A stretch of DNA of 64,000 nt from Fusarium oxysporum f. sp. lycopersici 4287 (lineage: Eukaryota > Ascomycota > Sordariomycetes > Hypocreales > Nectriaceae), in NCBI RefSeq assembly GCF_000149955.1, contig NC_030989.1:2117839-2181838 (forward strand), in the 5' to 3' direction. How positions within the stretch are numbered: position 1 is the first letter of the stretch; every line of letters begins with the position of its first letter. Shown piece by piece: positions 37,020 to 48,892 of the stretch. Both the position numbers and the translations under genes were made by a program. The notes beneath the pieces are model-generated. The model was not told where the DNA came from. It saw only the letters and a list, made by a program, of their open reading frames with translations, and searched no databases.

Positions 37020-38905
37020 TTACATGACGAACAGTAGGTTTGTGTCTGTACCTGTTAGTGTCTGACCTTCGAGGTCGGAGATGGTTCGGCTTACCAAGAG
37101 GGTGACTACATGACAGCTGAGGCTTCTGAGTGTACCGCGTTGCGAGCTCGTCGCGGATGCTGTTCAGAAGCTGAACGTAGCTCTGCTGAGGGCTCTTCTT
37201 GAGGGCAGTGACGAAGGCCCAAGACATGGCACCGGTAGCCTGAGAAGCGATGGTTGCATCGGCGCTATAGAATATGTTAGCGAATTGCTTCAATCATGCT
37301 GTGTCGTGTAGGGAAAAAAGCAAAATCTCCACTGATCCAACGCAGCTCGTCGCCCCAAATGCGCAAATACAGACTCTTTAAGAGACCATATCTGGCATCT
37401 GGAGCAGGCTCAGAAGATAGTTATTCAAGTTAGATACAACAAATTGTTCAAGCCAAAACGCCTTGCGCCATGCTAACATGCCCAATTGAGAAACCTGTCC
37501 CAATAACAAAAACTGAAGAAGTGAAAGCCAAATAATCAAGCTGGAATCATCTGATAACAAGGGTAATACTGGGGAAATAGGGGTACCCACGAAGTCTGAT
37601 CGTCTTTGCTGCCGGACCACATGACAACGTCGGCTGGAGAGGTCTTTGTCCTCAAGTTGCGCTCGCGAACCTCGTCGCCATTGGCAGCCTTCTTGATAAA
37701 GCCGAAGATATTGCTGGCCACGCCTCCAAGATCGCCCTGGCTGTATGAGGAGATGACACCAAGCAGACCTTGTCCTGCTTCCTTGGCCAAATTGGGCTCC
37801 TTAAGAATACCTTGCGTGGAGTAAATGTAGGGCAGATCGAGGGCGGTACCAGAGTGACACGAATCGAAGATTGCTGTCAGGCGAACACCAGCTTGTAGGG
37901 GACGAACCATGATGCGGTGCATCTCGTCGTCGGTGATATGGCCAGTCTGTCTGAAGTCAACCGGGTAAATAACTTCGTCGTAGCCGTCGTCTTCGTCGCC
38001 ATCAAGATCCTTTGTCTGTCCACCATGACCTGCGACTGTTAGTAAAGGTCCTGAAGCTTGGGGAAGCTCGGGGTTCAAAAGCATAATTCGTACCTGAGTA
38101 ATGAAAGAATAAAGAATCGTTAGGTCGAGCATCTTTCACTAGCCAATGCATAGCTCGAAGAATGTTTTGTTTGGTTGGCTGGCTCATGGGGTTTTGCTGA
38201 TCATCGGTGAGGATCACCATATCCTCGCGCTTGTAGCCGAAGTGCTCGGAAAGATAAGCAGTCATGTTGCGTACATCGTTGATGCAGCCGCGGAGCTGAC
38301 CGCGCTGGTTGAAGTAGTTGATTCCAATAAGAAGAGCTTTTCTCCTGCCGGTGCAGTTCGAGTATCTAAAGTTGTAGCTATTGGGAGCGCCATGACCGAA
38401 TTGCTGAGGTGCTGTAGGAGGAGGAGCGGGGCCGCCTGGTTAGAGTTAGCTGGTACTGTACAAGTCGGTCGAGGAGCGCATTGTTTGCAACATACCACCA
38501 GGTCGCGAGCCGTAATTAGGCTGAGGAGGTCCTTGTTGGTAGTGACCACCGTACTGCTGTTGTTGAGGAGGAGGCCCTGAGTAGTACTGCTGTTGGGGAG
38601 GCTGTTGTTGGTAACCAAACGGCGGCTGAGGAGAAGGCTGGCCTTGCGGGTAGCCACCGCCGTACGAAGGTTGGGGTCTATAGAAGTGAAGACATTGTTA
38701 GTTATGAACTCCATGATGACGAATGGTTCGTCGGACAATAGCATAAGCGATCGCCGGGCGCATGGGAAATGCGGGGGACGTGTATCAAATGATGTTCGTG
38801 TTTTGGGGGGGAGTCGTACGGGTAATAATTGCCCTGAGGCTGCTGATGGTATTGGGGTTGCGGCGGGCCGTAGCGGCCAGAATTGTAACCCGGATATCCC
38901 GACAT
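37020..38905 (-). CDS. MCA1: type I metacaspase
   Basis: This is a calcium-dependent arginine/lysine-specific cysteine peptidase of clan CD, involved in stress, ageing and protein quality control. Six exons are supported: 38820-38905, 38496-38677, 38094-38435, 37591-38029, 37095-37264 and 37020-37051, giving 416 residues. The prodomain (about 1-115) is rich in Q, P, Y and G ([17 protein letters not shown]), as in fungal type I enzymes. The caspase-like core starts at [13 protein letters not shown]. Catalytic H205 is in HYSGHGG (codon split by an intron) and C261 in IFDSCHSG. The end reads [15 protein letters not shown]. The exon 1 donor is the weak GTACGA, chosen because it keeps phase into PQPSYGGG. 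Intron 5 (37265-37590) is 326 bases, far longer than the others; reading through it adds a short tail and a stop. Confidence 0.95.
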
Positions 38906-41900
38906 GACGGGGCGGTTTCGGTGCTGTTTGGAGTTGAAGTTGTTAGGCAGAGCAGCGGCTCAGTAAATCGGACGTCTGGACTTCGCTGATGATGTTGGAG
39001 GAAAGATGTCGGGTCGGTCGAGAGAAATGCAGGTAAGAAAAGATGAAGAAGAGAGCAAGCCTGGCTGGGCTGGGCCTGGGAAACTCGGGCTCGGCGCCAA
39101 GACAGATCAGACAGGATAGCGCATGTAAAAATGTACCTAGTTCTGGGGCGAAGCTGGACGCGATGGCGATGTACTGTAGTAAAAGCGCGTGGGACGGTCA
39201 AGTGCTCAAGAGTATGGACCAATGCTGCTGATTGATGCTGTGCTGATGAATGCTGATGCTGATGGGATGCTCACGCGGGGCAAAAAAAGAGGCGAGAAGA
39301 AGGCGTTCGTTCTTTACGCTCGTTCGCTCGAGTACTTGACTTTGATTGATTGATTGATCTAAGGGTTCTCTAAAGGCCGGGGGTCGGGATTGGATGGTTC
39401 TTCGATAGGATTGGTTCCAGAGCTGAAAGCAGCGTAGGTAGCTGTGCACGGGGCGTTTGGTCTATGAAAGCTGAAGGCGGGGGAACACCTTCGAAGTAAA
39501 GTAAGAGAAGAGCTGAGAAGAGAAGATGTCGATGTGATCTTGTCTGATAGTGAACGGCGGGAGACGATATGATATAAACCAGTCAAGCGCTTAGGAAAGA
39601 AGGGAAATAAAAATCGTAGATGAGAGCAACAACAAAAGCAATGAGAGAGGTTCAAGGCCAAGGTCTCGCAAGCTTGGTCTAGGACAGGGGGGAGGGTGTG
39701 TAGGGTGTAGAGATAAGATGATTATACAGCGGCCGATCAGGGCAATTGATGGTTGATTCCCTGGTTGATATGGTTGATGTTTTAGACAATCGCGGCAGTT
39801 GCACCTATAATGGGTAATTTGCCTCTGAGCCTAAGACAATCATTGATCGATTAATGGTCGTTGCTGAGAAATGCCGTGTTTAAGGGATCCAGCTCGACTG
39901 GAACTTTCTGGGGGTATCGTAGGGCCGTGATGTGGGGGGAATAGTTTTAGGTAGGACCCTTCAATAGTGCAACCAACCAGTGCTGTACCTTGGGTCTTGA
40001 ATGGCTAGAGGGGATGGAACCTGAAGCTGACTGGAGAGAAGCAATAACAGTTGAGGGGTATAGCATCTTCTTAAATCGTATATTCAAGCTCTGAGAATAG
40101 ATTCAACTAACTTTAGTGTAACTCGACTATGTCTATTGTCTTTGAAGCTATTGCTTGCTCGCATGTCCTGTGATGCAACTTTTGTTGTCTTGACAGCTCG
40201 GTAATGGAGGCTCAGCGCCAGAAGAGGCCCAAAGGGGAAACATGGCCGACAATGGAAATCGCTGGTGTTAGCTCAACGACCACTACGGAGATGTTCGACT
40301 GCGCTACAGCACGAGATGCGTCCGACTTGGCAATATTTCACATCACACTGTCTCTATTTGGGAAATACTCCTTACACTGCCTTTTACTTTCTCTGTCTGT
40401 TCTCTTTAGACTTCCTATCTCAGAATTATCACTCTGTTCATCCACGTCGTCATTGATACTTATTCTAATTATCCAGAGACTCTTTTCTTGATCAAATTCA
40501 GGCTGTGCTTCTGCAGGGATCTCGTACACTACAGTGCTAGTTTCCGACCCGACTGACTGGGCCCCGGCTTCAAAATGCCGAATCTTTGGGCTCTGACCCT
40601 GTCATGCCCTGTTTGTCGTCTCACCAGACATCAGCCAAGTCCCTCGTTACGTGTCGTAGTGTTTCTTGGCCAATGTAATAACAGTTCATGACTACCTTAC
40701 CTTATCCGTTGCTTGATATGGGATATCAGCCACTGTAATTTACAAGGTTGCGGCTCTCTTGGTTTTGTCGGTTCGCCAGATTTATATGATATTTTATCTG
40801 TTGGTGGCATAGGATTCTTCATGGTCGAGACCTACGCCATGTGTGAAATACCCTTCGATCACTAAACCCAAAAACCAATCTGCGACATATCTCCACTATC
40901 GTGGCTTTGAGTCTCCATCAAAACCAACGTCTTCGCTGAGACGTTTCAAATGTCACCCCGGGGAACCACAGGCGGGTATGTGATATCGGACAAAACGCCA
41001 TATTCATAGCGAGTTCTCAAAAACGTGATCAAGTTTAGGGTAGAACGTGTGTCTAACAATGATCGACGCCCCCCATGTTCACCTGTCAATCACCCTAAGA
41101 TTGAGTTCCTAGGCGCGCTGAATCTGTAATTTTGCGTGTTAGCCAATTGATGTCTCGAGATGCAAAAGACTTCAAACGTCATAAAGACCGGACTCTGATA
41201 TTCGGCCCCTGTCAGGCTGAGGCGGCGTTCCGCACCCGCTTCCCGAAGCCGGTGCAACGGCGATCACCGATGCAGGCCCGGAGCAGGGGGTTTCCAACGT
41301 CAAGTGAGCAATTTGCATCAATAGACTGAACGGCTCTATAAGCACTTTATTATGTGTTTGCAAGAGACTATACAGACGAACAAAGAAGTAACGGCCAAGA
41401 GATAATGATATTCAGCCATGTCCGAAACCATCATGACTTCCACCAACCATAGCCAAACGATACAAGACATACATACAGCAAATAGGGGGCTATCCTAATC
41501 ATCCAAGCGAGGGAAAGACAACAAATTCACGATCATGCACCTGAGAACAAAAAGACAGAAGAAGAAAAAAATGGCTGAAATTACCCGATAGCTCCCCCGT
41601 CTACGGCACGAAGATCATCCCGTAACGGTTTAGCAGACGGACATACCGAGAGCTGAACCAGGGCTGCGTAGGCCAATGACGGACGCTACTGCTCAGCCGC
41701 CTGGAGCTGAGCGGGGAATTGAGGCTTGAGGAGCTTGGGCCACTTGGATGAACGGTTTTTAGGGTCTTGTTCAGTTGCATTCTGGTGGCTGTGACGAGGG
41801 CCTCAGCTTTATCACGGAGGATTGGATATCGTTAGGTTACCATTATGCTGGGCCTGATTTGATGACGATACCCAATCTCCTTGCGCTCTCGACGTGTCAT

Positions 41901-42960
41901 CCAAATTGTCGGTACAGCACTCCAATTACTGCAACAAAGCACATGTACCATGACATAGTTCTCGGAGTCTCCTAAGAACTGTACGCACTCATATCACATA
42001 CTCAACCAGCACATCCTTCTCTTTTCCGTATCATGTCCGGCAGGCTCAAACTAAAAGCCTCAGAGCCCAAAAAGCCAAAGTCATAAGCCTCCCGAAGTTG
42101 AATACCAAACGAGAAACGTCCTCCGTCACTAGACTCGACTATGCCACGCGGGTTTCCGTCCCAAATAAGATAGCTTCAGCCTTCCTATGCAGCCACAAAC
42201 ACCGACACCAACACATATCCACAGTCGCTTGATATCTAAGACAATATGGGGTAGTTTCTTGAACTAGCTCATCCGTTGATACGGAACGCTACAGGAAGCT
42301 ATGCTCCGCGTCTCCCTCGGCTTCGGTCTGTATCGTGGCATGCTCGACATGTCTCAAGTCCCCTGATCTCTCTCTCTACCCTGCAGAAACACCATGCCAT
42401 GGCCTCTCATGCCAACTCCAAGAGACCCGACGGCAAGGTCAATACCCATGCCTTGCATGAGATTTACCCGAGCACCCGTTTAATGTTCCCTGAATCAATG
42501 TTCTAGACCCGAGCATATGGTTCATGGAATCTATGTGTTGCATCGTGTATGAATGTGTACCGACATCATGAGACTTTCAGTTCAGCCTTCATTGCTCGAA
42601 CCCCTGATGGCGTGACGACGATTACAAGGTAAAGCCAGAGTTACTTACCAGATAAATCCATGCAACATCTGCAGGTGATAGAAGTCCTAGTCTCAGCTGC
42701 CGCCTCATTGTAACCCTCTTCCTCAAGGGTGTCTGATTGATAGAAAAAGCCAAGCTAATCGGAACCGGAGACGGGAATGTGACCCTGGTTAATGTATGTT
42801 ATGTATGGATACCCTATGTATGCGTGTAATCAACCAACTAGGCAACTATGCCATCTTAGTCTTTCCTGAACCTTGCGCTGACGTCTCATGCTGAGATCCG
42901 ATATACTAATGCAAGCAAGAATGAGGTTTCCCCAAACCCATGGCCCACCTCAAAATAAGC
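38906..42960. other. 4.1-kb spacer between the metacaspase and the unrecognised gene
   Basis: The first 750 bases are purine-rich on the plus strand, consistent with a CT-rich minus-strand leader and promoter for the metacaspase. A TTGAT tetranucleotide-type run and TGATGC repeats lie near 39.2-39.4 kb. The remainder holds only short random frames and the 3' end of the gene to the right. Confidence 0.6.
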
Positions 42961-44771
42961 TTAGGCATTGGTCATATCAACGTCCCCATCAGACACATCA
43001 TCTTTTCTCATCTGGTAAGCCATCATCACCCACACTAGTTTCATAGCTGCTAGTCGTTGTGTGGTATCAAATAAATCGTACCAGGGGCTCCTCCAAGCCT
43101 CAACCTTACCCCAACTTCGCCTGGATGCATCTGGCTCCCGTGCCCCTTCCAGAGCCTCAAGTAGCCGATTAGGTACTCTGACACGGATGACCGAGATATG
43201 GTGAAACAACGAGCTCACTACAAAGATATCGTCATAGTTGGCCCCCTTGCGCCTCCCAATGGCTTCGTATTGAGCCTTCTTGTCCCAAGTCGATGATGGA
43301 GGTCGAATCATGCGATAGTTGTCGTAGATACTCATGTTTTTGCGAGGTTTCTTGGCGAGTGGCATCGGAAGACCGTTCTCGTCACTAGGTTTCGCGTCCT
43401 TGTCGCCTTGTACCAGGTCCTTTTCGATCTCGCGTCCTATGGGCCCTCCAGGACCGCCTCCCCAGCGCTTCTTGGTCGTCCACCATTCTCCCTCACCAAA
43501 TCGCTTCTCAGTCTTTCCTTCACGTGCGCGATGCTGCGCTGTAATAAGAGCTGCTACGATCTCTCGAGCGAGGTCGAGTGATTGCGCAGTCTCAGGATCA
43601 GGTTGAGTGAAGTCAGTTGTACCTCTGGCACTGACGGCGGCGACAGGCCCGTGGACCACACCTGCACGAGCGGCTTCACGGGTTGTGGGACTCTGAAATA
43701 TAAAAAGGCAGCCAGAGGGGCAAAAAGATTTGCGAGAACCAGATCCTTGGGGTGAACTGAAGTGAAGTCGTGGTTCGGTTCGAGAAGGCGAGACGTTGCA
43801 CCCAAAGTCATAAGCAACAAGTTTGATGAATGATGTCATCAGGTTATTGCGATATTCAAGTGGCATAGATGATCCAGCGCTGGTTCTGAAGAAGTTTGCG
43901 CTCTCATCTGGCTTAGGACTCGCAGGTTTTGCGTCCCCCGAGTTCGCAGCATCGCCGGACGAAGTAACTTCGGGAGAGGCTTCAGGGGAAGGAGGAAGCG
44001 GTAATGGCTGAGTTGGGTCATCCCAAAAAGAGGTAAAGGCTTCAAGGCAACGGAAAAACTCATAGGCATTCCCTAAACGAGCCTGTGTCTTTCCTTTGGG
44101 GGCTGGAAGCCTTCTGACTGTTCGAAAGGCGTCTTCATTGACATTCGACAATTCCTTCTTGCGTTCGAGGTACACATGGCAGCCAGGAGAGAGGTTGCCA
44201 TTTCTTAGGGGGTTCCGGGTGGACTGATTCTTCTCTTGGGCTTCATCTGGCGACAGTTTGTCCCAACTATCGAAATCCGGGATGAATGAAGGGTCAGGAA
44301 TCAGGTCTGTGGGCTTGGCATCGAGGTTCAGATTAAGACCAATGGCAGAGAAACCCGAAGGACCGAGAGCGGCTGTTGATCTTCCGGTGTTGCGGAGAAG
44401 AGTAGATAGCGCAGACGATTCATCGATGGTATCGTCGTCCTGAGCAAAAGGTTGAAAGCGAGGAAGAGTGACCGGCGTAGGAGGCGGTACGTCCTTAGGA
44501 TCAACCTTGCTCTTGGCCGGAATGCCGGCTGAAGAAGACAAAGTTTAGCCAGGGTCTATCAAGGTGGAGAGGTAGGTCGCAAGGTAACAGAATTGTGGGG
44601 GAGGGGCAGGCGACATAGACAGGGAAACGAAGTGAGGGGGTTAATGAGGTGTTTTGTGAGGATCAGATGTTCATGAGGATCACAATGGGTAGGGAAGGAT
44701 GAGGTTCAAGTGTGATGAGAGGCGGATGGAGAGAAGACTAGCTTACCGAAGGAGGTGAAGTTTCCAAACAT
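42961..44771 (-). CDS. unrecognised fungal protein, 530 residues
   Basis: I do not recognise this family. Two exons are supported: a 25-base first exon 44747-44771 (MFGNFTSF) and 42961-44528, joined by a 218-base intron with consensus GTAAGC and TTCTTCAG. The fused start reads MFGNFTSFAGIPAKSKVDP. The N-terminal half is proline/serine-rich with an acidic patch. A probable folded part begins near residue 155 (NAYEFFRCLEAFTSFWDDP). Then come a low-complexity P/S/D/A spacer and a second conserved-looking block (MTSFIKLVAYDFGCNV). Later segments include EGEWWTTKKRWGGGPGGPIG, a lysine-rich MPLAKKPRKNMSIYDNYRM stretch, and a helical C-terminus ending in KDDVSDGDVDMTNA. There is no signal peptide and no clear membrane segment; the basic patch may be a nuclear localisation signal. 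A long uninterrupted frame with sensible codon use supports it being real. Confidence 0.8.
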
Positions 44772-47700
44772 GGCAGCTGAAGCGCTTGTAGTGGCGCAAC
44801 TAACAATGTAAGGTACCGCGAGACAGAATGCTTAGGCTATGGATGGAAGCTAGCTATGCTATGGGATGCTATGCTAAAGAGAAGACGACGTCAGCTTTGG
44901 TCCAGCGAGGTGTGACATAGCACAGAGCACATACAGTAGCTAGATGTTGATTGGATATGCAGAAGTTGAGTGAGGGCCTCAAGACAGCTTGGCTATCGAT
45001 GGGGAGAAGCTGATGGAGATGATGAGGTGATGAAGAATAAGTATAAATGATAAGACTTTTCAAGAGAGAACCAAAAGCGATACGCTAGCCAATAGCTATA
45101 AAACGGACAATAAGACAAGAGTGTGTTAACAGAGACTCGATCAGCCGATGGAATTGAGCCTCTGGCGTGGAAAGGACAAAGTGCGTTGAAAGACGAAGCC
45201 TCAAAAGTTTCGGTGACTGAGGTTGAGTCGAGGTGTTGGTCAGTGCCAAGATCGGCTCGGTCCATGCGGGAGCAGCCGCGGGGTTATTTCAATGCCTACC
45301 TAACAAGAGAGCCAACCATAGGCTCTGCCTCCTGAGAGACTAGTTATCTCCTGCTGAAGCGATATGAGAAGAGGATATCAGTTGTCTTGTTTAGGTAGGT
45401 AGGAGGTCATGTCGATGTTCCTGAGTGAGCGAATGGATCCATCCATCCATGATATGAGTGAGTTGCGTGGTGCCTGGACCGAAGCCACCACCGCCTTTAC
45501 CCGGCAAATGGACCCCTATTTCCGCGATTGGTCAGCTGTTGACTGTCTGTCTTCAATGCATCACCATGTGAATTCATGCTTCATGCAAGACAGGTCGGTT
45601 CTCATTGGTAATGGATGTTTGAGAGATACGATGAGAGCGAGTGAGCTTTTAAGAAGTTGTTCCATGTCACTTCCTAATCTGGTCAGAGAACGCCAATGGA
45701 AGTGCTAGAATTGTTTTGGTGCCACAAACCTAACATACTTTATTTATGGCAAGATCAATGAAATAATAGAAAGGTTTCTGGTATGAGGTATCTTATGACC
45801 TGAATTGCTTCTCATGCCAACAGGAAGCATCAGAGCCTAATGCTTTTAGGAAGAAGCTGTGAGAAAATCCACCGTTTCTCGACTGCATTGAACTTCTTCA
45901 CTCACTCATTCAATATTCGCCAAAGCCGTTTCAAAAACATTAGCGAATAATGAACCCTTCATGAATCAACATACCCTAGACCATAATAGATGATTCACTG
46001 AATTGACTAATTCAAAACGTTCCCTAATCTGAGTTCGAAGTTCTCTCCAGGTGTTATCTGCAAGAACTTGTTAGTTACGCTGGGAATAGGTGTCTGAGTG
46101 CCTGGTTTATGCTTCACTATAGCTTATGTACTCCTGTCAATCTGGATAATGCAACTGATATACAGCAAATCTTTCCATGCCCCAGATTTTAATCGGGAAA
46201 CGAACGATCATGGAGAAGATCTTGGCTTTTATGAATATATGGGGATGACCTAATGCCCTCTCTTATCTTTAGTCAAGAGAGAGACAAGAAATACGGAATG
46301 CGAGGCAAGAAAAGAGGGCCACTCACTCGATCTTCATCTCAAAGTTGGGTCTCAGAAAAGCAACACAAACAGGGGAGTTAAGAAAAGTTTCCTTAGACTA
46401 CTTTTGGGAACATGTAAACCAGAGATTGTGATATTGTCAGGAATAGTAAATGTATTTAGAATTGAGAGGATTTGGGACTATACATGCTCAATGGCGAAAG
46501 GAGTATAAGAAGCTCGTCTTTCAACTTTTCACACACTCACCTAACTGAATGATGTTCTCATACCAAATAATCACATGAAGCTTTAACCATATATTGTTTA
46601 AGAGTAGTATTGGTTAAGTCTAATCATAAGCTCAACCTTAGTGTTTCATGACGTTCTTAAATCAGCGTCTAATCTCATAAACGAAGGATATAGGAGATTT
46701 ATGGAACTCTTCAGGATGTGTTCATACCGAAACTCTCGTTAAAGTCCCATTCGTCTCAACAATTTACCCGACAACCTGGTAGACTCCTAATAGACTGGAA
46801 GCTCACAATTCTTTCTAAAGACCATCCCTGGAATAAAGGATGATCTCCAAGTTTAAGGTTACGGTATCAAAAGCTTTAGCGTCGTCGCACGCCATCAGCT
46901 TTATTCCGTCCCATGCTGGTTACTCAGCGGGACTCGACATTACGGACAGATATTCTATTTCGGTAATCGAAAGGCGTCGCTAACAGAGGCACAGACAGAT
47001 TTTAGATACGAGAAACGGTGACAGTCCGAGTCAGGCTCGAGGCGAAGGACAACAGGGATGTGGGCGGTTGTGGCCCGGAACATGGGTCTAAGAGCGGTAA
47101 GTCAAGGGATGCCTGAGCGGATGAACTGATCCAAGCAAGGATCTTGAGAGAGGAGGTTTGAAGTACAACATAGTATTTAACGTAGATGGCACATGGGATT
47201 GATAGTGCATGAAGAAGGATTGAACCAGCTGTTTTCTGCTTACTAGCCTAATCTATCTGGTGATTCAACCCTGTTGTGCTTCCTAATGCTGAGCTGTTGG
47301 GCTGATTTGTTTGGTTTCCTGTGTGTGATGGTGTTGAGGAGTTGTTTGCGTGTGGTGGCGGTGGTGATAAATATGCCGTCTGTTATTACTTTTGAACTAA
47401 TGCCGGCATCATCCCAAAGGAGACACATTTCAGGTACGTTATGCAGGTAATATGCACGTTCATTGATTAGCTGCTAGCCAAACAATTCTCAGGAGGATGA
47501 AATTTCCAGTCCGTCTGTCATCTTGTTCTAGAGTGAGCTTTGTTTCGTGGGATATTTTGCCGTGCCTTGTCTTTCACGTTCTAGCAGCGGGGCCTTTGGC
47601 TAACTTTAGGCGTGATGTACCAGGCTCGGCGCGTTTGCTGGCGGGAAGGGCCACAACGGGCAGGGCCACAGGGAGAAACGGTGGTGGATGTTCAGGTGTC

Positions 47701-48885
47701 TCAGGTGGCCAGGTACAGGTATTAGTAGCGCTCGGGCGCTAACCAGAACAACTTACTGCTCCTCCTGCCAAGACGATTGACCAGACCAGACTCTGAAATC
47801 TGCATCAATCCCCACCTGAATTTCATCTCCTTGCTGAGGCTCACTCACCTAAATCCGCTTCGGGACTTCTTTTTCCATCAACAACATTCTGTCTTATACG
47901 CGCACTATGCATCAACACCATCGCGATGCGATGACGCCCACATTGCCGAGACCGTTTTTTAATTAAGGCGTTAAAGCAACCAAGAAACAGAAACAAAAGA
48001 AGCAAAAACCAAATGGAAGGATGCCACATGCGGGTGACATCCTTCTAATTATTCCGACCAACTTCCACTTTATTGGAACTTGGATGTCATCCCGACGGGA
48101 AAACACCCGCCTGGAACCTCGTGACAAACGCAAATGCAAACATCACACAAGGCCACGCAAGCCAAGAGAGCCAAGGCGTCCCAGAAGTCTGGGATATCAA
48201 CCTTGTTTATGTTACTCACATCGGATCTTTTGTTTGCTTCTCGGTGCTCGGATACTAGCTAGGACGGTAGGACCTGACTAGTCAGGTAGGTAAGGTAGTG
48301 AAGCTCAGACAGCGTGGGGAGGCTGTCGTGCTTCAGATCTGTCGCAGGACAGGGTATTGCTCCTAGCGACGACGAACCCATGTCTACCGTACTTGAACTG
48401 ATGTATAATGTCAGTTGTATCTGGAAACAGCTAAAACACTAGTAAAGGGTAAAGGGAGTCAAGGTAGGTCGGTTCGGTGCCTTAACGTTAGGTTGACCAC
48501 CCTCCCACTTAGGGCAATCATATTGTCGTTTCATTCTCTCTCACACTTTCTGTCTTGTCTTCCTTTCCTTCTCTGTTTCTGTTTCTCTTGGTGTCTTTCC
48601 TTGTTTTGCGCCCTCTACATTCTCTTGTCGTACCCTTATTCACTCATTCTCGTTTCTCATCACGGTATTTGGCCGTGATATCTACATTCTCTTACCTTCA
48701 TTACATTTGCGAGGTGACTGGGTCATCCATCTACATGCATATTGCCAGAGAGTAGATGGCCATAGGGGCCCTATGTTAAGCTTTTGCTCATTTATCAGAC
48801 TTTTTGCCTCTGTTCACGGTTGGGCCAGGCTCCGACTCCAGCTCTCACTAACAGCGACTGGCATCGCGAACGCTTCTGGTCGAGG
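44772..48885. other. 4.1-kb divergent spacer before the membrane-protein gene
   Basis: No supportable gene. The part at 45.7-47.0 kb is AT-rich. From about 48.53 to 48.66 kb the plus strand is strongly C/T-rich, marking the promoter and leader of the plus-strand gene. Three upstream ATGs precede its start (48736, 48756 and 48773). Confidence 0.6.
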
Positions 48886-48892
48886 ATGTTAG
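48736..48892 (+). promoter_or_regulatory. upstream open reading frames in the leader of the membrane-protein gene
   Basis: Three short frames precede the main ATG at 48886: MHIARE then stop from 48736; MAIGALC then stop from about 48756; and a 39-codon frame from 48773 that runs past the main start in another frame and stops at 48892. If all lie in the mature leader, they would reduce initiation at the main ATG. The third has a hydrophobic, signal-like composition, so an unrecognised splice joining it to the main frame is possible. Confidence 0.4.

Noticed and set aside
44529..44541. Start of the unrecognised protein at 44541
   Set aside because: That codon is TTG inside the intron acceptor; splicing to the MFGNFTSF exon gives a proper ATG start.
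45700..47000. AT-rich stretch considered as RIP-mutated transposon
   Set aside because: No repeat boundaries, no residual reading frame of an element and only moderate AT bias.
48784..48885. Extension of the membrane protein upstream to 48784
   Set aside because: The apparent start there is TTG, not ATG; the first in-frame ATG is at 48886.
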